From contig JAIGNY010000696.1 in NCBI GenBank assembly GCA_020152595.1, positions 146,001-210,000 of the forward strand: a DNA stretch of 64,000 nt, given 5' to 3'. Under the pieces are notes generated by a model that was not told where the DNA came from, searched no databases, and saw only the letters and a program-made list of their open reading frames with translations. Below are positions 48,961 to 59,724 of this stretch, in pieces. The translations under genes were made by a program, and so were the position numbers. The number at the start of each line of letters is the position of its first letter. The stretch's first letter is position 1. The DNA is from Chiridota heheva. Its lineage: Eukaryota; Echinodermata; Holothuroidea; Apodida; Chiridotidae.

Positions 48961-49540
48961 TGTATATGTGACAGCCAACTCGTAAACGTGATACTTTAAG
49001 AGCGGTACACTGGATGTATGTCATGTGGTACATAGATAGCCCATTGTCTGTAGGTGTGCCCTATTTTTTTAATGGTGATGTTATGCATATTAGTGAGTAG
49101 TAGGCTGGGCTAAAAATCTTGAAATGTTTATATTTTAACAAGAGCATGTCTGTTTTCTTTCATATTTGGTATAAAAATGATGTTAGCTGGTGTGTACATG
49201 TTCATGATGTAAAAGCATTGAATTCCATTAATATGTATATAGTGGGCGGGGCTTTATGATTTTGCTGAAAAAAGCTTGTAAATACAGTATTTCAAGAACA
49301 GTAAACTGGAGTAATGTCACATTTGGTACACAGATAGCCTATGGTCTGTAGATGTGCCCTATTGTTTTTGATGATGATGTTATATTAATGAGTAAGCAGG
49401 ACTTAAAGTGAATATCTTGAAATGCTTATATTTTAACAACCACATGTCTGTTTTGTTTCATGTATGGTATAAAAATGATGTTAGCTGGTGTGTACATGAT
49501 CATGATGTAAAAACATTGAATTTCATACATATAGGATTTC
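48961..49540. repeat. Two tandem ~305-bp dispersed-repeat units
   Basis: GGTACAYAGATAGCC, then TGTAGRTGTGCCCTATT and TGATGTTAGCTGGTGTGTAC, occurs in both units (GGTACA at 49026 and 49331). A related, more diverged unit continues to about 50200. Confidence 0.85.
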
Positions 49541-50220
49541 AAATTTTGGGTGTTAAAGAGACCTAAGGAATACCACCGAAAAAGGCCAATCTATGGCTCG
49601 AAAATGCCAAAGTTGACCTTTTGGGGCGAAATTTGGCCTCAGATTTTGTTTAATATTTTTTTTTTATTGAAACTTTTTTTTGCAGGAATTTTCTCCCTTC
49701 AATTATTTTGAAAATTTTGATTGAAAAAGTGATAAATGAGCAAGTAGGTCCATTTTGTGTCATATTGGGCATGGTAATTTTGTTGGTTATTGTGTACATG
49801 CTTGTCTTATTAGCAGATCTCATTGGTATGCATGGTGAGTGTGGCTTAATGTGAAAGTGCTAAATGATGTAAACACCATAAACGATATATCAGATTTATG
49901 CTACGTGTGCTACACAGATCTGTACATGGTCTGTACGTATGTTTTAATGTTGTGGTAGTGATATCATGAATGCTAATGAGTAGGTGTGGCTTGCCAACGA
50001 ATTCTTGAAATAGGATAAATGAGCAATCGTTTTTGCATCATACTTGCTTTGATGGTGTTGTTAAATATTGTGCAAATGCTAAATGCTAATAAATATCATG
50101 GAACAAATATTTTATGATATGCAATTACATGACAGTAAATACAAATTTTGCAAATCAATCAGCTTTTGAAAAAGCATTGGAATAACAAAACCTTTTGGTT
50201 CTGGTTCAATAACTGTCATT
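49541..50220. repeat. Dispersed repeat, second copy at 57300-57610
   Basis: GTTGTGGTAGTGATATCATGAAT, GAAATAGGATAAATGAGCAA and TTAATACAAATTTTGCAAATCA-type words recur in the same order at 57306-57600. Confidence 0.8.
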
Positions 50221-50383
50221 TTCTCTCCTATTTGTACATAGTATATTACTTCATTAGTTCTTGACGTGTCTTATTAGCGCATTAGTTAAGAGGTCAACCT
50301 TCTTTAATAGCTAAACACCTATCTGTTTCTCCAGGCTTTTCATTAACTATTTCTTTTATTGATTTGTTTTTATATTTCCGGGT

Positions 50384-50475
50384 GTGTAAAGCGCCGCTGA
50401 GTAAAATTGTTTTTGTAGAAGCGAGCGCTGTATAAGTTTGCGTAATAATAATATTTATAAATAATATATGACAAG
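50384..50475 (+). mobile_element. Possible SINE tail
   Basis: AGCGAGCGCTGTATAAGTTT followed by an AATAATAATATTTAT tail resembles the GCGCTATATAARTTYY plus (TTA)n 3' ends of many invertebrate SINEs. No tRNA-like head was recognised. Confidence 0.35.
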
Positions 50476-50633
50476 AGGACAATCAAAAGGTGCAGAAAGT
50501 AGAAATTTATCTGTTTAAAGCTCTGAACAGGTTTGTGCAGAAATGATTGGTTTCAGAACAGCTAGTAGAGATGTCATAATCTCACATTCCTTTTGATTTT
50601 GTTAAAACATTATTTTGATTTTATGACTAATTA

Positions 50634-51311
50634 TTAAAGGAAAGGTATCTTTCCTTAATAAATTAAGAAGTGACTGCTGCCACATGATGAAAAATTAAAA
50701 AGTCAGTTGCAATGGATTTTTAGTCCAATATCTTAAAGCCTACAAGGTTGAACAAAAACATCACCTAAAATCACTCATCAATAAACAAACAAAACCTTTA
50801 CTGTTAAATACCATCCTATTTGTAAATTATTACTTCAAGCCAGACACTTTGACCACAGGGGAATACTTTTGTCCTTGTGTTGAGTGTGAAAGCCAGTGCA
50901 GCTGCAGTGAAATTTGTTTACTGTCAATGTCAGATTATGACCATGAAAAGTGAGGTGAAGTGTGTGGAAATTCCTGGTGTAATTTTTAAATGCTTGTGCT
51001 GGATTGTGGTTTGTTTTGGAAGCAATATAAACCCCGACAGATTTGAGATTTGTGGGGCTTAAGACACAACATATATTGTAAGGTTTAGACTTAATGGTAA
51101 CGTATGTCACTTCCGGTTATTCATTTTCCTGATTGGTTGTGAGAAATTTGTGATGTTATTGATAACAAATGTAGGCTGCTATACATCTGGCGGATGTGCG
51201 ATCAATAACATCGCCGATTTCTCGTTATCAAGAGGGAAACTTGAAAACCGGAAGTGACGTTACCAGCACAACAGCGTCCACTTCTGAATACCTTCGATAC
51301 CTTTCCTTTAA
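50634..51311. mobile_element. TTAA-flanked inverted-repeat element (678 bp)
   Basis: TTAAAGGAAAGGTATC (50634-50649) and GATACCTTTCCTTTAA (51296-51311) are perfect inverted repeats with TTAA at both outer ends. Weaker similarity continues inwards about 45 bp (AGAAGTGACTGCTG and the complement AGAAGTGGACGCTG). TTAA targets are typical of piggyBac-type elements, but these ends lack the CCC start. The interior has ORFs of at most 91 codons and no transposase. Confidence 0.65.
51096..51264. repeat. 169-bp fold-back sequence inside the TTAA element
   Basis: The left arm starts GGTAACGTATGTCACTTCCG and the right arm, as complement, GGTAACGTCACTTCCGGTTT. The arms pair imperfectly over about 65 bp, down to GATGTTATTGAT on each side. 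Confidence 0.8.
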
Positions 51312-52099
51312 ACATTAGAAATGTTGACAGAGCATTAAAGCCGTGTCAAATGCAATCACGTAACTCTTAACAATTCTTTGAAAATATTTTAAAGGAGCAA
51401 AGATATGAAATGTATTAACAAATGGTAGTATAGTGAATATGAGACATCACATTGATTGCTGCTGTTGACTTTCTACCCTAATCATTTTCAGACAAGACAT
51501 CTTTAAATTCTAGTTCCCAAAAGGGACGAGATTTGAAGTAGTAAGTTCACAATGCTGTTGTGCCTTTTCGTCACCTATTGCACCAGATAGATATATCATG
51601 CTCCGTTAGAGGAATCTCTAAGTGAATATTGTTTGTAATAAGGATTCTATAATGCTTGCCAGAAAGAAAAAACACTAAAACTACTTTCATGTAGGAACTT
51701 TCTTTTATGAAAGATAACTTCACAGTTTTATCCAAGAGAAGAAGTGATTATCATCCATTTAAGGCTATTGTTTTGACATTTAATTGTCATAATGTTCACA
51801 AGATGTGGGAAATTAATTTAGACAGGATTGCTTTGACTTTTGGTATCACATTATTAAAGTCTCCTTTGGAGCTTGCAAGTAGCTTTAAGAGAATTATATA
51901 GGGCTATTTTCATGGCTTTATGCTTATCGACACAATCATTGTTTGAGGCTGTAAAGTGTGAGACATTGTGCAGGTGAACTAGAAATGTAGGAGAAAAAAG
52001 GTGTAAAACTGAGGGGACTAGAAAGAAAGATGGAAGGATAGTGAAAAGGAAAAAGATTTAAGCTAAATGAGTGGACTGCAAAGATCCTGTACAGAAAAA
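51312..52099. other. No gene seen
   Basis: AT-rich intron. Confidence 0.35.
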
Positions 52100-52650
52100 T
52101 CTAGCTTGCAGCACGGCGCTTGCGACAAGTAAACATTTTTAGCAAGTTTGCATTTGTTCCAAATACTAGCTTGCAGCACGCTTGTGACAAGTAAACATTT
52201 TGAGCAAGCTTGTATTTGTTCCATATACTAGCTTGCAGCACGCTTGCGACAAGTGAACATTTTGAGCAAGTTTGCATTTGTTCCAAGTACTAGCTTGCAG
52301 CATGCTTGCAGCATGCTTGCGACAAGTGAACATTTTGAGCAAGCTTGTATTTGTTTCATATTCCAAAGTGAACATTTTTAACAAGCTTGCATTTGTTCCA
52401 AGTACTAGCTTACAGCACGCTTGCGACAAGTGAACATTTTGAGCAAGCTTGTATTTGTTCCAAATACTAGCTTGCAGCGCGCCTGTGACAAGTAAACATT
52501 TTGAGCAAGCTTGCATTTGTTCCATATACTAGCTTGCAGCACGCTTGCGACAAGTGAACATTTTGGGCAAGCTTGTACAGTATTTGTTCCATATACTAGC
52601 TTGCAGCACGCTTACGACAAGTGAACATTTTTAACAAGCCAGCTTGCTGC
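52100..52650. repeat. ~62-bp minisatellite, about 8 units
   Basis: The unit is CTAGCTTGCAGCACGCTTGC, GACAAGTGAACATTTTGAGC, AAGCTTGTATTTGTTCCATA, TA. One shortened unit is near 52355. It lies about 1.5 kb upstream of the 66-bp exon. Confidence 0.95.
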
Positions 52651-52949
52651 AAGATAGTTTTTCTGTAAGTGATATTCTTTTCTTCAATTCTGTGACTGTT
52701 CAAATAGTTATGGATCATCTCTTTCAAAATCTGTAAACTTGATTACGGAAAAAAGTTGACACCTGAAATATGTGTAGAGATCAAGAGTATGGGATTAACA
52801 CCTTAATGAGTTCTACTGTAATTTAAAGAGATCAGTAAAAGGATCAGTGTTATGAAGTAATTTTGGAACCAGTAGCTTGCATTGGAAACTAGTTTGAGAC
52901 TCTATCAAGCCGGTATAAGATAACTGTAAGATAATAGGTATAAGCTACA

Positions 52950-53110
52950 GACCCCCATGGTGTAGTGGTTAGTGCTTTGCCCTCTCACCCACACACCTGG
53001 GTTTGTATCCCGGTGGGTCTGCAACCGGTGAGTTCACAACTGGTTATCAAAGGCTGTGGCCGTCTTGATATAAAATCCAGCACTGGATGCTTTCAGGTTG
53101 TTAAACCTTG
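52950..53110 (+). mobile_element. SINE derived from tRNA-Glu(CTC)
   Basis: The head (52950-53021) resembles tRNA-Glu: GACCCCCATGGTGTAGTGG TTAGTGC (A box), GCCCTCTCACCC with the CTC anticodon region, and CTGGGTTTGTATCCCGG (B box, mutated from GGTTCGATTCC), closed by GGTGGGTC that pairs with GACCCCC. The body follows: ACAACTGGTTATCAAAGGCT plus GTGG. B-box changes and the attached body rule out a working tRNA. Confidence 0.8.
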
Positions 53111-54170
53111 CTATGCTATGCTAAGCTAGCTGACTGTGCACTTGTAATGTTAATTACTATGAGGTAACTGCACACTTATTCAACCTAGCTGCTAAATGGA
53201 GATTGTACAGGCATGTGTACCCTTTAAGTACTGGCTCAGATTTCCTATGGCATTTGAATATGGTTTTTTCCTCTGGTAGCTGTCATTCCATTCATTCCTG
53301 TAATCCACATCAATTCATCAGGTTGTAATTTGTTGTCATTTGTGACCCAGAACAACTTACTTTAGAAATGCTCGTGATCCAGACCTTCAGAGGCCATTTA
53401 AAAAGGGTACTTTCAGGGTTCAATCTGGATCTTTGAAGTGAGGCCTCTCAAAGATGTACCTTGACCTATTTGAAAAAGTCAGTTCCCTGAAAGACACGAA
53501 AGCTACTGTGGCATGCAAAAACTATTGTGGACTCTTTTAGAGAAGGGGGTTCCGGGCCAAGGGTCATATGGGGTATGGGTCATAAGGGCCTGTGACAATT
53601 AAGGTGTGTTCAAACAACAAAGCTCCAAACATTGGCAAAAATTGGGTAAAATTGGAAGAGAAATGGGTGATGATTTTTTTTCTTTAGAATTTTTGGAGGG
53701 GCTCAATCATAAGCATGCCATACAGGACAGCAGGAGGCAAGTGTCACTCAATGCTCAGAAATGAGGCAGGACTTAAAGATTATGGAAATTAGATGCAAAT
53801 GCGACTAAGACGGTGATTAGGGTCAAAAAGCATGAAAGAAGAAATAACATCAACATGACAGTTGGCCTACTAGTTTTTGTACCAAACTTGAATCAAAATT
53901 GGGTAAATGTTTACAAGGAGGCAATTGAGGGTAGGGGGTGGGCATAACATTCTTGTCCACATATAAACTTTCAGATCTGTACATTTACTATGGAAAAACC
54001 ATGACCTTTGGATCGTTTTGATGTATGTGGTTCTAAGGTCTGAAAAATTGATGAAATTAGGTTGTAAAACTGCAGAGGAACATAAAAGTATGTTATAATT
54101 TATGCAGAGATTTACTTGTTGTAGATAACTTGTTTATTTGAACTTGTTTATTTTCTCTTTGTCTTTGCAG
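53111..54170. other. No gene seen; intron up to the 66-bp exon acceptor
   Basis: AT-rich sequence with no recognised repeat. Confidence 0.4.
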
Positions 54171-54236
54171 CACGATAGCATTACCTTGGACATATGGTTG
54201 ACCATTACAGCAAGTATTATTGTTGTTATTTCAATG
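54171..54236 (+). CDS. 66-bp exon of the M6/PLP-family gene (start of transmembrane segment 4)
   Basis: Flanked by an acceptor (CTCTTTGTCTTTGCAG) and a strong donor (ATG/GTAAGTAC). Its 22 codons, phase 0 at both ends, read HDSITLDIWLTI followed by TASIIVVISM: a short polar lead, then a hydrophobic membrane span. Human PLP1 exon 6 is also 66 bp and phase 0 and encodes the equivalent start of TM4, so length, phase and topology all agree. The upstream intron is about 32.1 kb and the downstream intron to the first alternative terminal exon is 5,096 bp. Residue identity to vertebrate PLP is low here, as expected for a membrane span. The assignment rests on position between the CysX7Cys exon and the ALAANHTY exons and on exon structure. 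No second candidate exon was seen between them. Confidence 0.82.
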
Positions 54237-55620
54237 GTAAGTACAGATCCAACCTGCTTCTTTAGAAAATCCAGTTTGATGCTATATGTATAGGAGGTAC
54301 CATTTTCATAGTCCAGAGAGGTTTGTGATTTGTGTCATTAGAGACTGTGGGGTGGGGTGGCAGGTGTAAATCGTCTTCCTTTTCTCTTATTTTCTGCATT
54401 TTTTTCGGATCTGTTCTGATCTCTGTCATTTGACTTCAAACACCACCTCGCAAGCACCTTTTAGCCGAGACTTCATATTGAAAAATCTTGCTTTTATGAT
54501 TTTTGCTGTGAAGAAAATGAAGAAGTTAATTTCAAATTAAGTTAAAAGAAATAGTGCTTGAGATGCAAAATTGAGCCATTTTACTAAAGCAGCAAGAAAA
54601 GTGATCAAAGCTGTAGATAAAGTAAGATTTATGAAAAGTGACACCGACAGTCAGTATCTGGTGTGTTATTTCGGTATTGATGGAAATTAAAGCCTTATAA
54701 GCTGAACCCTTCACACATTCACTCTTCACATCTTTCACCCCTTCAACACCATCACATATCTCTTTCACAACAACCCTCCCAGTATTCCTCACTTACCTAC
54801 AACACATTAACAACAGCATCTACCACAGCAAATCTCACCACTCATTCCTCACCCCTACCCCCAGAGTTACAGCTCCACTAACTTAGCAATCTCTACAAAT
54901 GTAGCCTCTTTGACACAATTTGAACAGATGATGCTGTCAAGGCATTGCAAAATCCCACCAGCCAAGCTAATCAAAAAAAAAATTCTCTTTTCCACAATCA
55001 CTTGCTTAAGGAAAGTCACAGCCACTCTGTCTAAACAGCAAATTCTATTTAGGACATAATTCTTTTCGCAAAATTGTACGCCTATTTGAAGTAAGTTAAA
55101 TATCCCATGCCAGATCATATTTGTACCACCTCGCAACATGCGCACTTCCTATCATTACGATCACAATCCTGTTGCAACTACTTGAGCACTTTCACCTCCT
55201 TGTTTATGTATTTTACCAGGGTGATAATACTTAACACAACTTATCATTTCTAATAAAAAAGCCAGAGATCCCCCTCTTACTTTCTGTTAGAGATAGACTA
55301 ATTACCTGTGCAAACTATCAAACAGAAGCTTTAATCTTATCAGCTGTATCACGAAGCAAATTTCCATTTTTGATTGGCCTGAAAGGTTTTTCCTTTTTAT
55401 GACATTGATGGTAATATTTTCTCATTATGATTTCCCATAGCTTAGTGCGGTGGAAGAGTAGTTTGTTTTTTTCTTGATTAAATCAGCAATCTACGCAACA
55501 AGAAGCTAAATGCAGGCTTTTGCAGTTCATTGACCTTTTCTTGAACCACTTCATCCAGTCTTAACTGTGCTTTCATTTGCTAGCTATTAAGGGTGCAAAG
55601 CTTTGTTAGTAGCAGGCCTC
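54237..55620. other. No gene seen; start of the 5.1-kb intron
   Basis: Starts with the donor GTAAGTAC. Minus-strand ORFs of about 90 codons lack domains. Confidence 0.4.
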
Positions 55621-56010
55621 CTGGTAAACCTTTAAAAACCTTTATAGACAATTTGAACCTTTATTCCTTTCAAAATAACCTTTAAAACCTTTAAAAACCT
55701 TTATTTTCAAAGTTAAGTAAGGTAAATGATTTGCGTGCCAAGGTTTTAGCTTCATTGGTAAGTATACACATCCATTTAATAGCATATTTGTTCTCAACAC
55801 ACATTTAAAAAGTAGCAGGACCAAAATAAAATTTCCACCTTCACGTAAGTAATGGACTTTTGGCGCCACCAACTGCCTTTTGCCCCAGAATATGCTCATT
55901 GTATGAAAATTTATTCCATGAGTTAACCTTTAAAAACCTTTTTATTTAAATCCAAAACCTTTAAAAACCTTTATTTCAACTTTTCCAACCTTTAAAAAAA
56001 ACCTTTTTTT
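55621..56010. repeat. Clusters of CCTTTAAAAA words
   Basis: AACCTTTAAAAACCTTTA occurs singly and in short tandem (11-bp period) at 55626-55700 and 55924-56005, separated by unrelated sequence. Confidence 0.7.
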
Positions 56011-57300
56011 AAAAAAGAGGCACTGGGAGGCATGTAGTAGGTCTATTTTTCATATCTTTATGTTAGTTTGTTTTCTTTTAGTCAACTTGCATTAAGATAA
56101 AAATAGAAATATTATTATAATGAACAGACGTATCCAAAATACCTGTAATGTTTTTTAAACACAACTGATACTTTTGCTTTGAAATTGATTTCTTTCTTCA
56201 TTTTAAAATAACCTATATATATCAAACAAAACAAATGGATTCAGAATTTTGAAATCTCTTCTCCTTTACAACTGATGATTACCCCTTCACCGCTTCCTTC
56301 TTTTTATTTCTCTACTACTGTGCTGTACGTCTCAACTTTACATTTTTTAAAATGTGCCATTGTCTGGCATGTAACCATTTGGGGGAGGGGGTTTGTCCAG
56401 ATTGGTTCTTCCTTCCCAAATTTATGAGGGCGAAATCCATAGCTACATGACCCTTATTTACATCCAAAAATTGTGTGGTTAATGGTACCATTGGTAAGGA
56501 GTGTAATATTTCATCCAAGCTGTCATCGAAATATGCCCCCTCAAATCGTCAGTTCTGACATTTTCTGTCTGGCACTACATGAACTTTATGGTCGATAAAT
56601 TTACATCTAATCAATCCATCACATTCATTACTGATCGTTATGTTTCAACAACATTGTCGCATGTCATCTTGCAAACTATTTCTTTCCTGTAATTCTGAAT
56701 GCTGTTGAACTCCTCTAAATACCAAGGACCAATTATAATGGTAATTTGCTAGTGATAAAGTGCCCCCAAGTCCTCATAGTGGAATGACTTCTAAATTAAC
56801 AAGAAACAGAACATATGTTTTTTTTTCTTCAAATGATGGTCTCTAAGGAAGCGCCAGATGCAAGTGTGTGCTTTGGTTTGAAAAATCAGATTGGAGCAAA
56901 TTAGTAAAGATGGTTTATGCTATAAGGGATGTAAGTGTTGTATGTCAAATGACATGATCCAAAATTGTCTTTTTTATCATGCATAAATGGCAGATTCATA
57001 TGGAATATTGTAATAGTAGTGTGCTACCAGGCCCCTTTGCCAATGCAATTTAGAGCATACTCTGGTACACAATAAATTATGGATAGTGATTTTATAGCAT
57101 AAGCTATATTTAGTGTCACTTTACTTGGAAGAGGGCAGTAGCATCAAAAATGGTGAAGAAAGATTTCAAAAACTTGTCCCCTACATCAAGGAAATAAGAT
57201 GTTTATGTTTTAAGATATATCAGACTGCAATGAGACTACACAGGCCCCCAACACAGGTCTGAGATTGTAGGAGGCAATGGCCCCTCGCCCCTCCCCCTCC
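56011..57300. other. No gene seen
   Basis: AT-rich intron. Confidence 0.35.
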
Positions 57301-57612
57301 ATATATGTTCTAATGTTGTGGTAGTGATGTCATGAATATTAATGAGTAGGCATGGCTTACTGACAAATTCTTGAAATAAGATAAATGAGCAACCGTTTTT
57401 GCATCATAATTGCTGTGATAATGTTTTTAATTATTGTGCAAATGCTAAAGTTGTCAACATGTTTATTGATATGCATGGTGGGTGTGGCTTATGCATACAT
57501 ATCGTGAAACAAATATTTCACGATATGCAATGACATGACAGTTAATACAAATTTTGCAAATCAACCAGCTTATAAAAAAATACATCGGAACCACAAAACA
57601 GTAGTCACACTA

Positions 57613-57613
<1 letters not shown>
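57301..57613. repeat. Dispersed repeat, copy of 49920-50210
   Basis: GTTGTGGTAGTGATGTCATG, AATAAGATAAATGAGCAACC and TTTTGCAAATCAACCAGCTT match the 50-kb copy; the copy is cut by the TA array, and an ACAAAACCTTTTGCTTCTGG piece of the family reappears at about 58360. Confidence 0.8.
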
Positions 57614-58131
<518 letters not shown>

Positions 58132-59332
58132 TTGTTTTTGGGAGGGTGGAGTTAAAAAAAAAGGAGGAGGGGGATTCGTTTTGAGAAAAAAAAAGGACAA
58201 AATACCCCAAAAGGCCAAAAATAAACAAATTGTCATTTTTCAGCATTTTCACTCCCCCCTCCCTTTTCCCCTCTCATTCTCCTCACTTATTTTTGAGGGA
58301 AAATTTGATAATATGTGCAGGAATCCTACAATCCCACACCTTAATATGAACACTGACACAAAACCTTTTGCTTCTGGTTCTCTGTGTGTAGGATGTTGGT
58401 ATATACAAAATTCACAAACCTAATCAGAAGCATCTTTTCATGTACACCTAATTGCAGAGCATATGCAAAAAAACAAGAACATTAGCAATTCGTGAACTTC
58501 GTTAGCAGTGCACATTTCTGCTTTCAAGTGTTCTTTAACGCTCTTGACATTTCCTCCCAGAACGCTAACATGCGTTAAGAGATGGCAGCCATGAAAATGG
58601 GATGAATGGCTGGGACTGATGAAAAATATTGATTTTTACATACTTTTAACATGCTTAGAAGGCAGCATCCATCAGTGCAAAGTGTATCAATGTGTATATC
58701 AGAACATCTATGATGTCCCCACATGTCCTGTCAACCCTCTCCTTTCCTTTACAACTGCATCCATCTTCCCCCCCCCCCACACGTTCCCCCTCCCACAGTT
58801 TTTCCGCTTGTAGGTTTTGGGGGTCTTGGTCCCCCGCCCCACCCCATCGAAAAGGTGACCATTCCTATGCCCCTAATCATCGGGATGAGTATAAATCATA
58901 TTATAGCACAAGGCAAGTGATGTATATTTGTCATGAATTTTTGCATGTAATAACCTACACTTTGTATCGTAAGTATGTTAGCACCAATAGCAAATAATAG
59001 TCACATGAATTGCTAACCTAGCTGTACTTGTTTTGATTCTAGTTTGATGGTTTCAATGTATTTGATCTCATACCATGTTAGTTTTTGTTAACAAATCACA
59101 TTGAATCATTTTTCATGCTAATTCATGTTTTAAATGCATACAGTAGAAGCAAAACTTGTTCAAAATGTTTTGTTTGAAATTGCAAAAAAGTTTACTGCAG
59201 ATTTTATTTGAGTAAACAATTTTTTTTTCTTTTTCGAAATGCATTTTACCGCTTAATTAAGAAAAATAGAGGGAGCTCTAGCTTTACATCTTAATATTTT
59301 GCAATTTGTTTTGTGCCTTCTTTTGCACTTAG
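58132..59332. other. No gene seen; end of intron up to the terminal-exon acceptor
   Basis: G/A-rich patch at 58140-58200, C-runs near 58770; no exon until 59333. Confidence 0.4.
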
Positions 59333-59461
59333 ATTCACTTCTTAATGGCGCTTGCGGCCAACCACACCTACACCCGCCTTTTCCACAAGGACCTGCCTAG
59401 CTCACCAAAATACAGCAACAACTTTGGATCACCAGGGTTGGCAGAAAGTCCCATTTACTAA
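59333..59461 (+). CDS. Alternative terminal exon A of the M6/PLP-family gene (short tail)
   Basis: Acceptor CCTTCTTTTGCACTTAG, then phase 0 codons IHFLMALAANHTYTR that complete TM4, followed by a cytoplasmic tail with SPKYSNNF and ending GLAESPIY and a TAA (59459-59461). This matches the family's last exon (LTFMIAATYNFAVL in PLP). The exon is a tandem paralogue of the exon 221 bp downstream: the first 15 residues are identical, while most of the base differences in that stretch are synonymous, so both copies look selected for protein function. No good donor follows. The simplest model is a choice of 3' splice site: using this acceptor ends translation here, and the second copy becomes 3' UTR. 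An AATAAA at 59462-59467 overlaps the region just after the stop and could allow early polyadenylation, but this is weak. Confidence 0.77.
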   Translation: MHFLMALAANHTYTRLFHKDLPSSPKYSNNFGSPGLAESPIY

Positions 59462-59553
59462 AATAAAAAAATCACAAAATATTCAAAGGGAGAAAAATGT
59501 GACTGTTCAGTTGATTCAAAGACAAAATGTTTTGTGCGTTTCCTTTGATTCAG

Positions 59554-59724
59554 ATTCACTTTCTAATGGCCCTTGCCGCCAACCACACTTACACACGGAT
59601 ATTCCAGAGGGACATGCGTAACAGCCCCAAGTACACCAACAGCTTTGCGGGGATGCGCTACAGCGACGGTGAGATGCCGCTGCAAGAACCACTAAACATG
59701 AGAGACGAGAACACCCAGTTTTAG
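59554..59724 (+). CDS. Alternative terminal exon B of the M6/PLP-family gene (long tail)
   Basis: Acceptor GTTTCCTTTGATTCAG, then IHFLMALAANHTYTR, completing TM4, and a 41-residue cytoplasmic tail with SPKYTNSF, GMRYSDGEMPLQEPL and the C-terminus DENTQF; stop TAG at 59722-59724. It follows exon A by only 92 bp. The last residues, NTQF, resemble the GTKF C-terminus of vertebrate PLP and fit a class I PDZ-ligand pattern (S/T-X-hydrophobic), which exon A (SPIY) does not. The tail is longer than in PLP1. PLP/M6 tails face the cytoplasm, so the two exons should give isoforms with the same membrane domain and different intracellular contacts. Family call is good; isoform use is inferred. Confidence 0.85.
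   Translation: MHFLMALAANHTYTRIFQRDMRNSPKYTNSFAGMRYSDGEMPLQEPLNMRDENTQF

Noticed and set aside
52950-53021. A functional tRNA-Glu gene
   Set aside because: B box and anticodon arm are mutated, and a SINE body follows.
59333-59436. Exon A as an internal exon using a GT at 59437
   Set aside because: It would be 104 bp, shift frame into exon B and duplicate TM4 sequence; the in-frame stop and tail make a terminal exon more likely.
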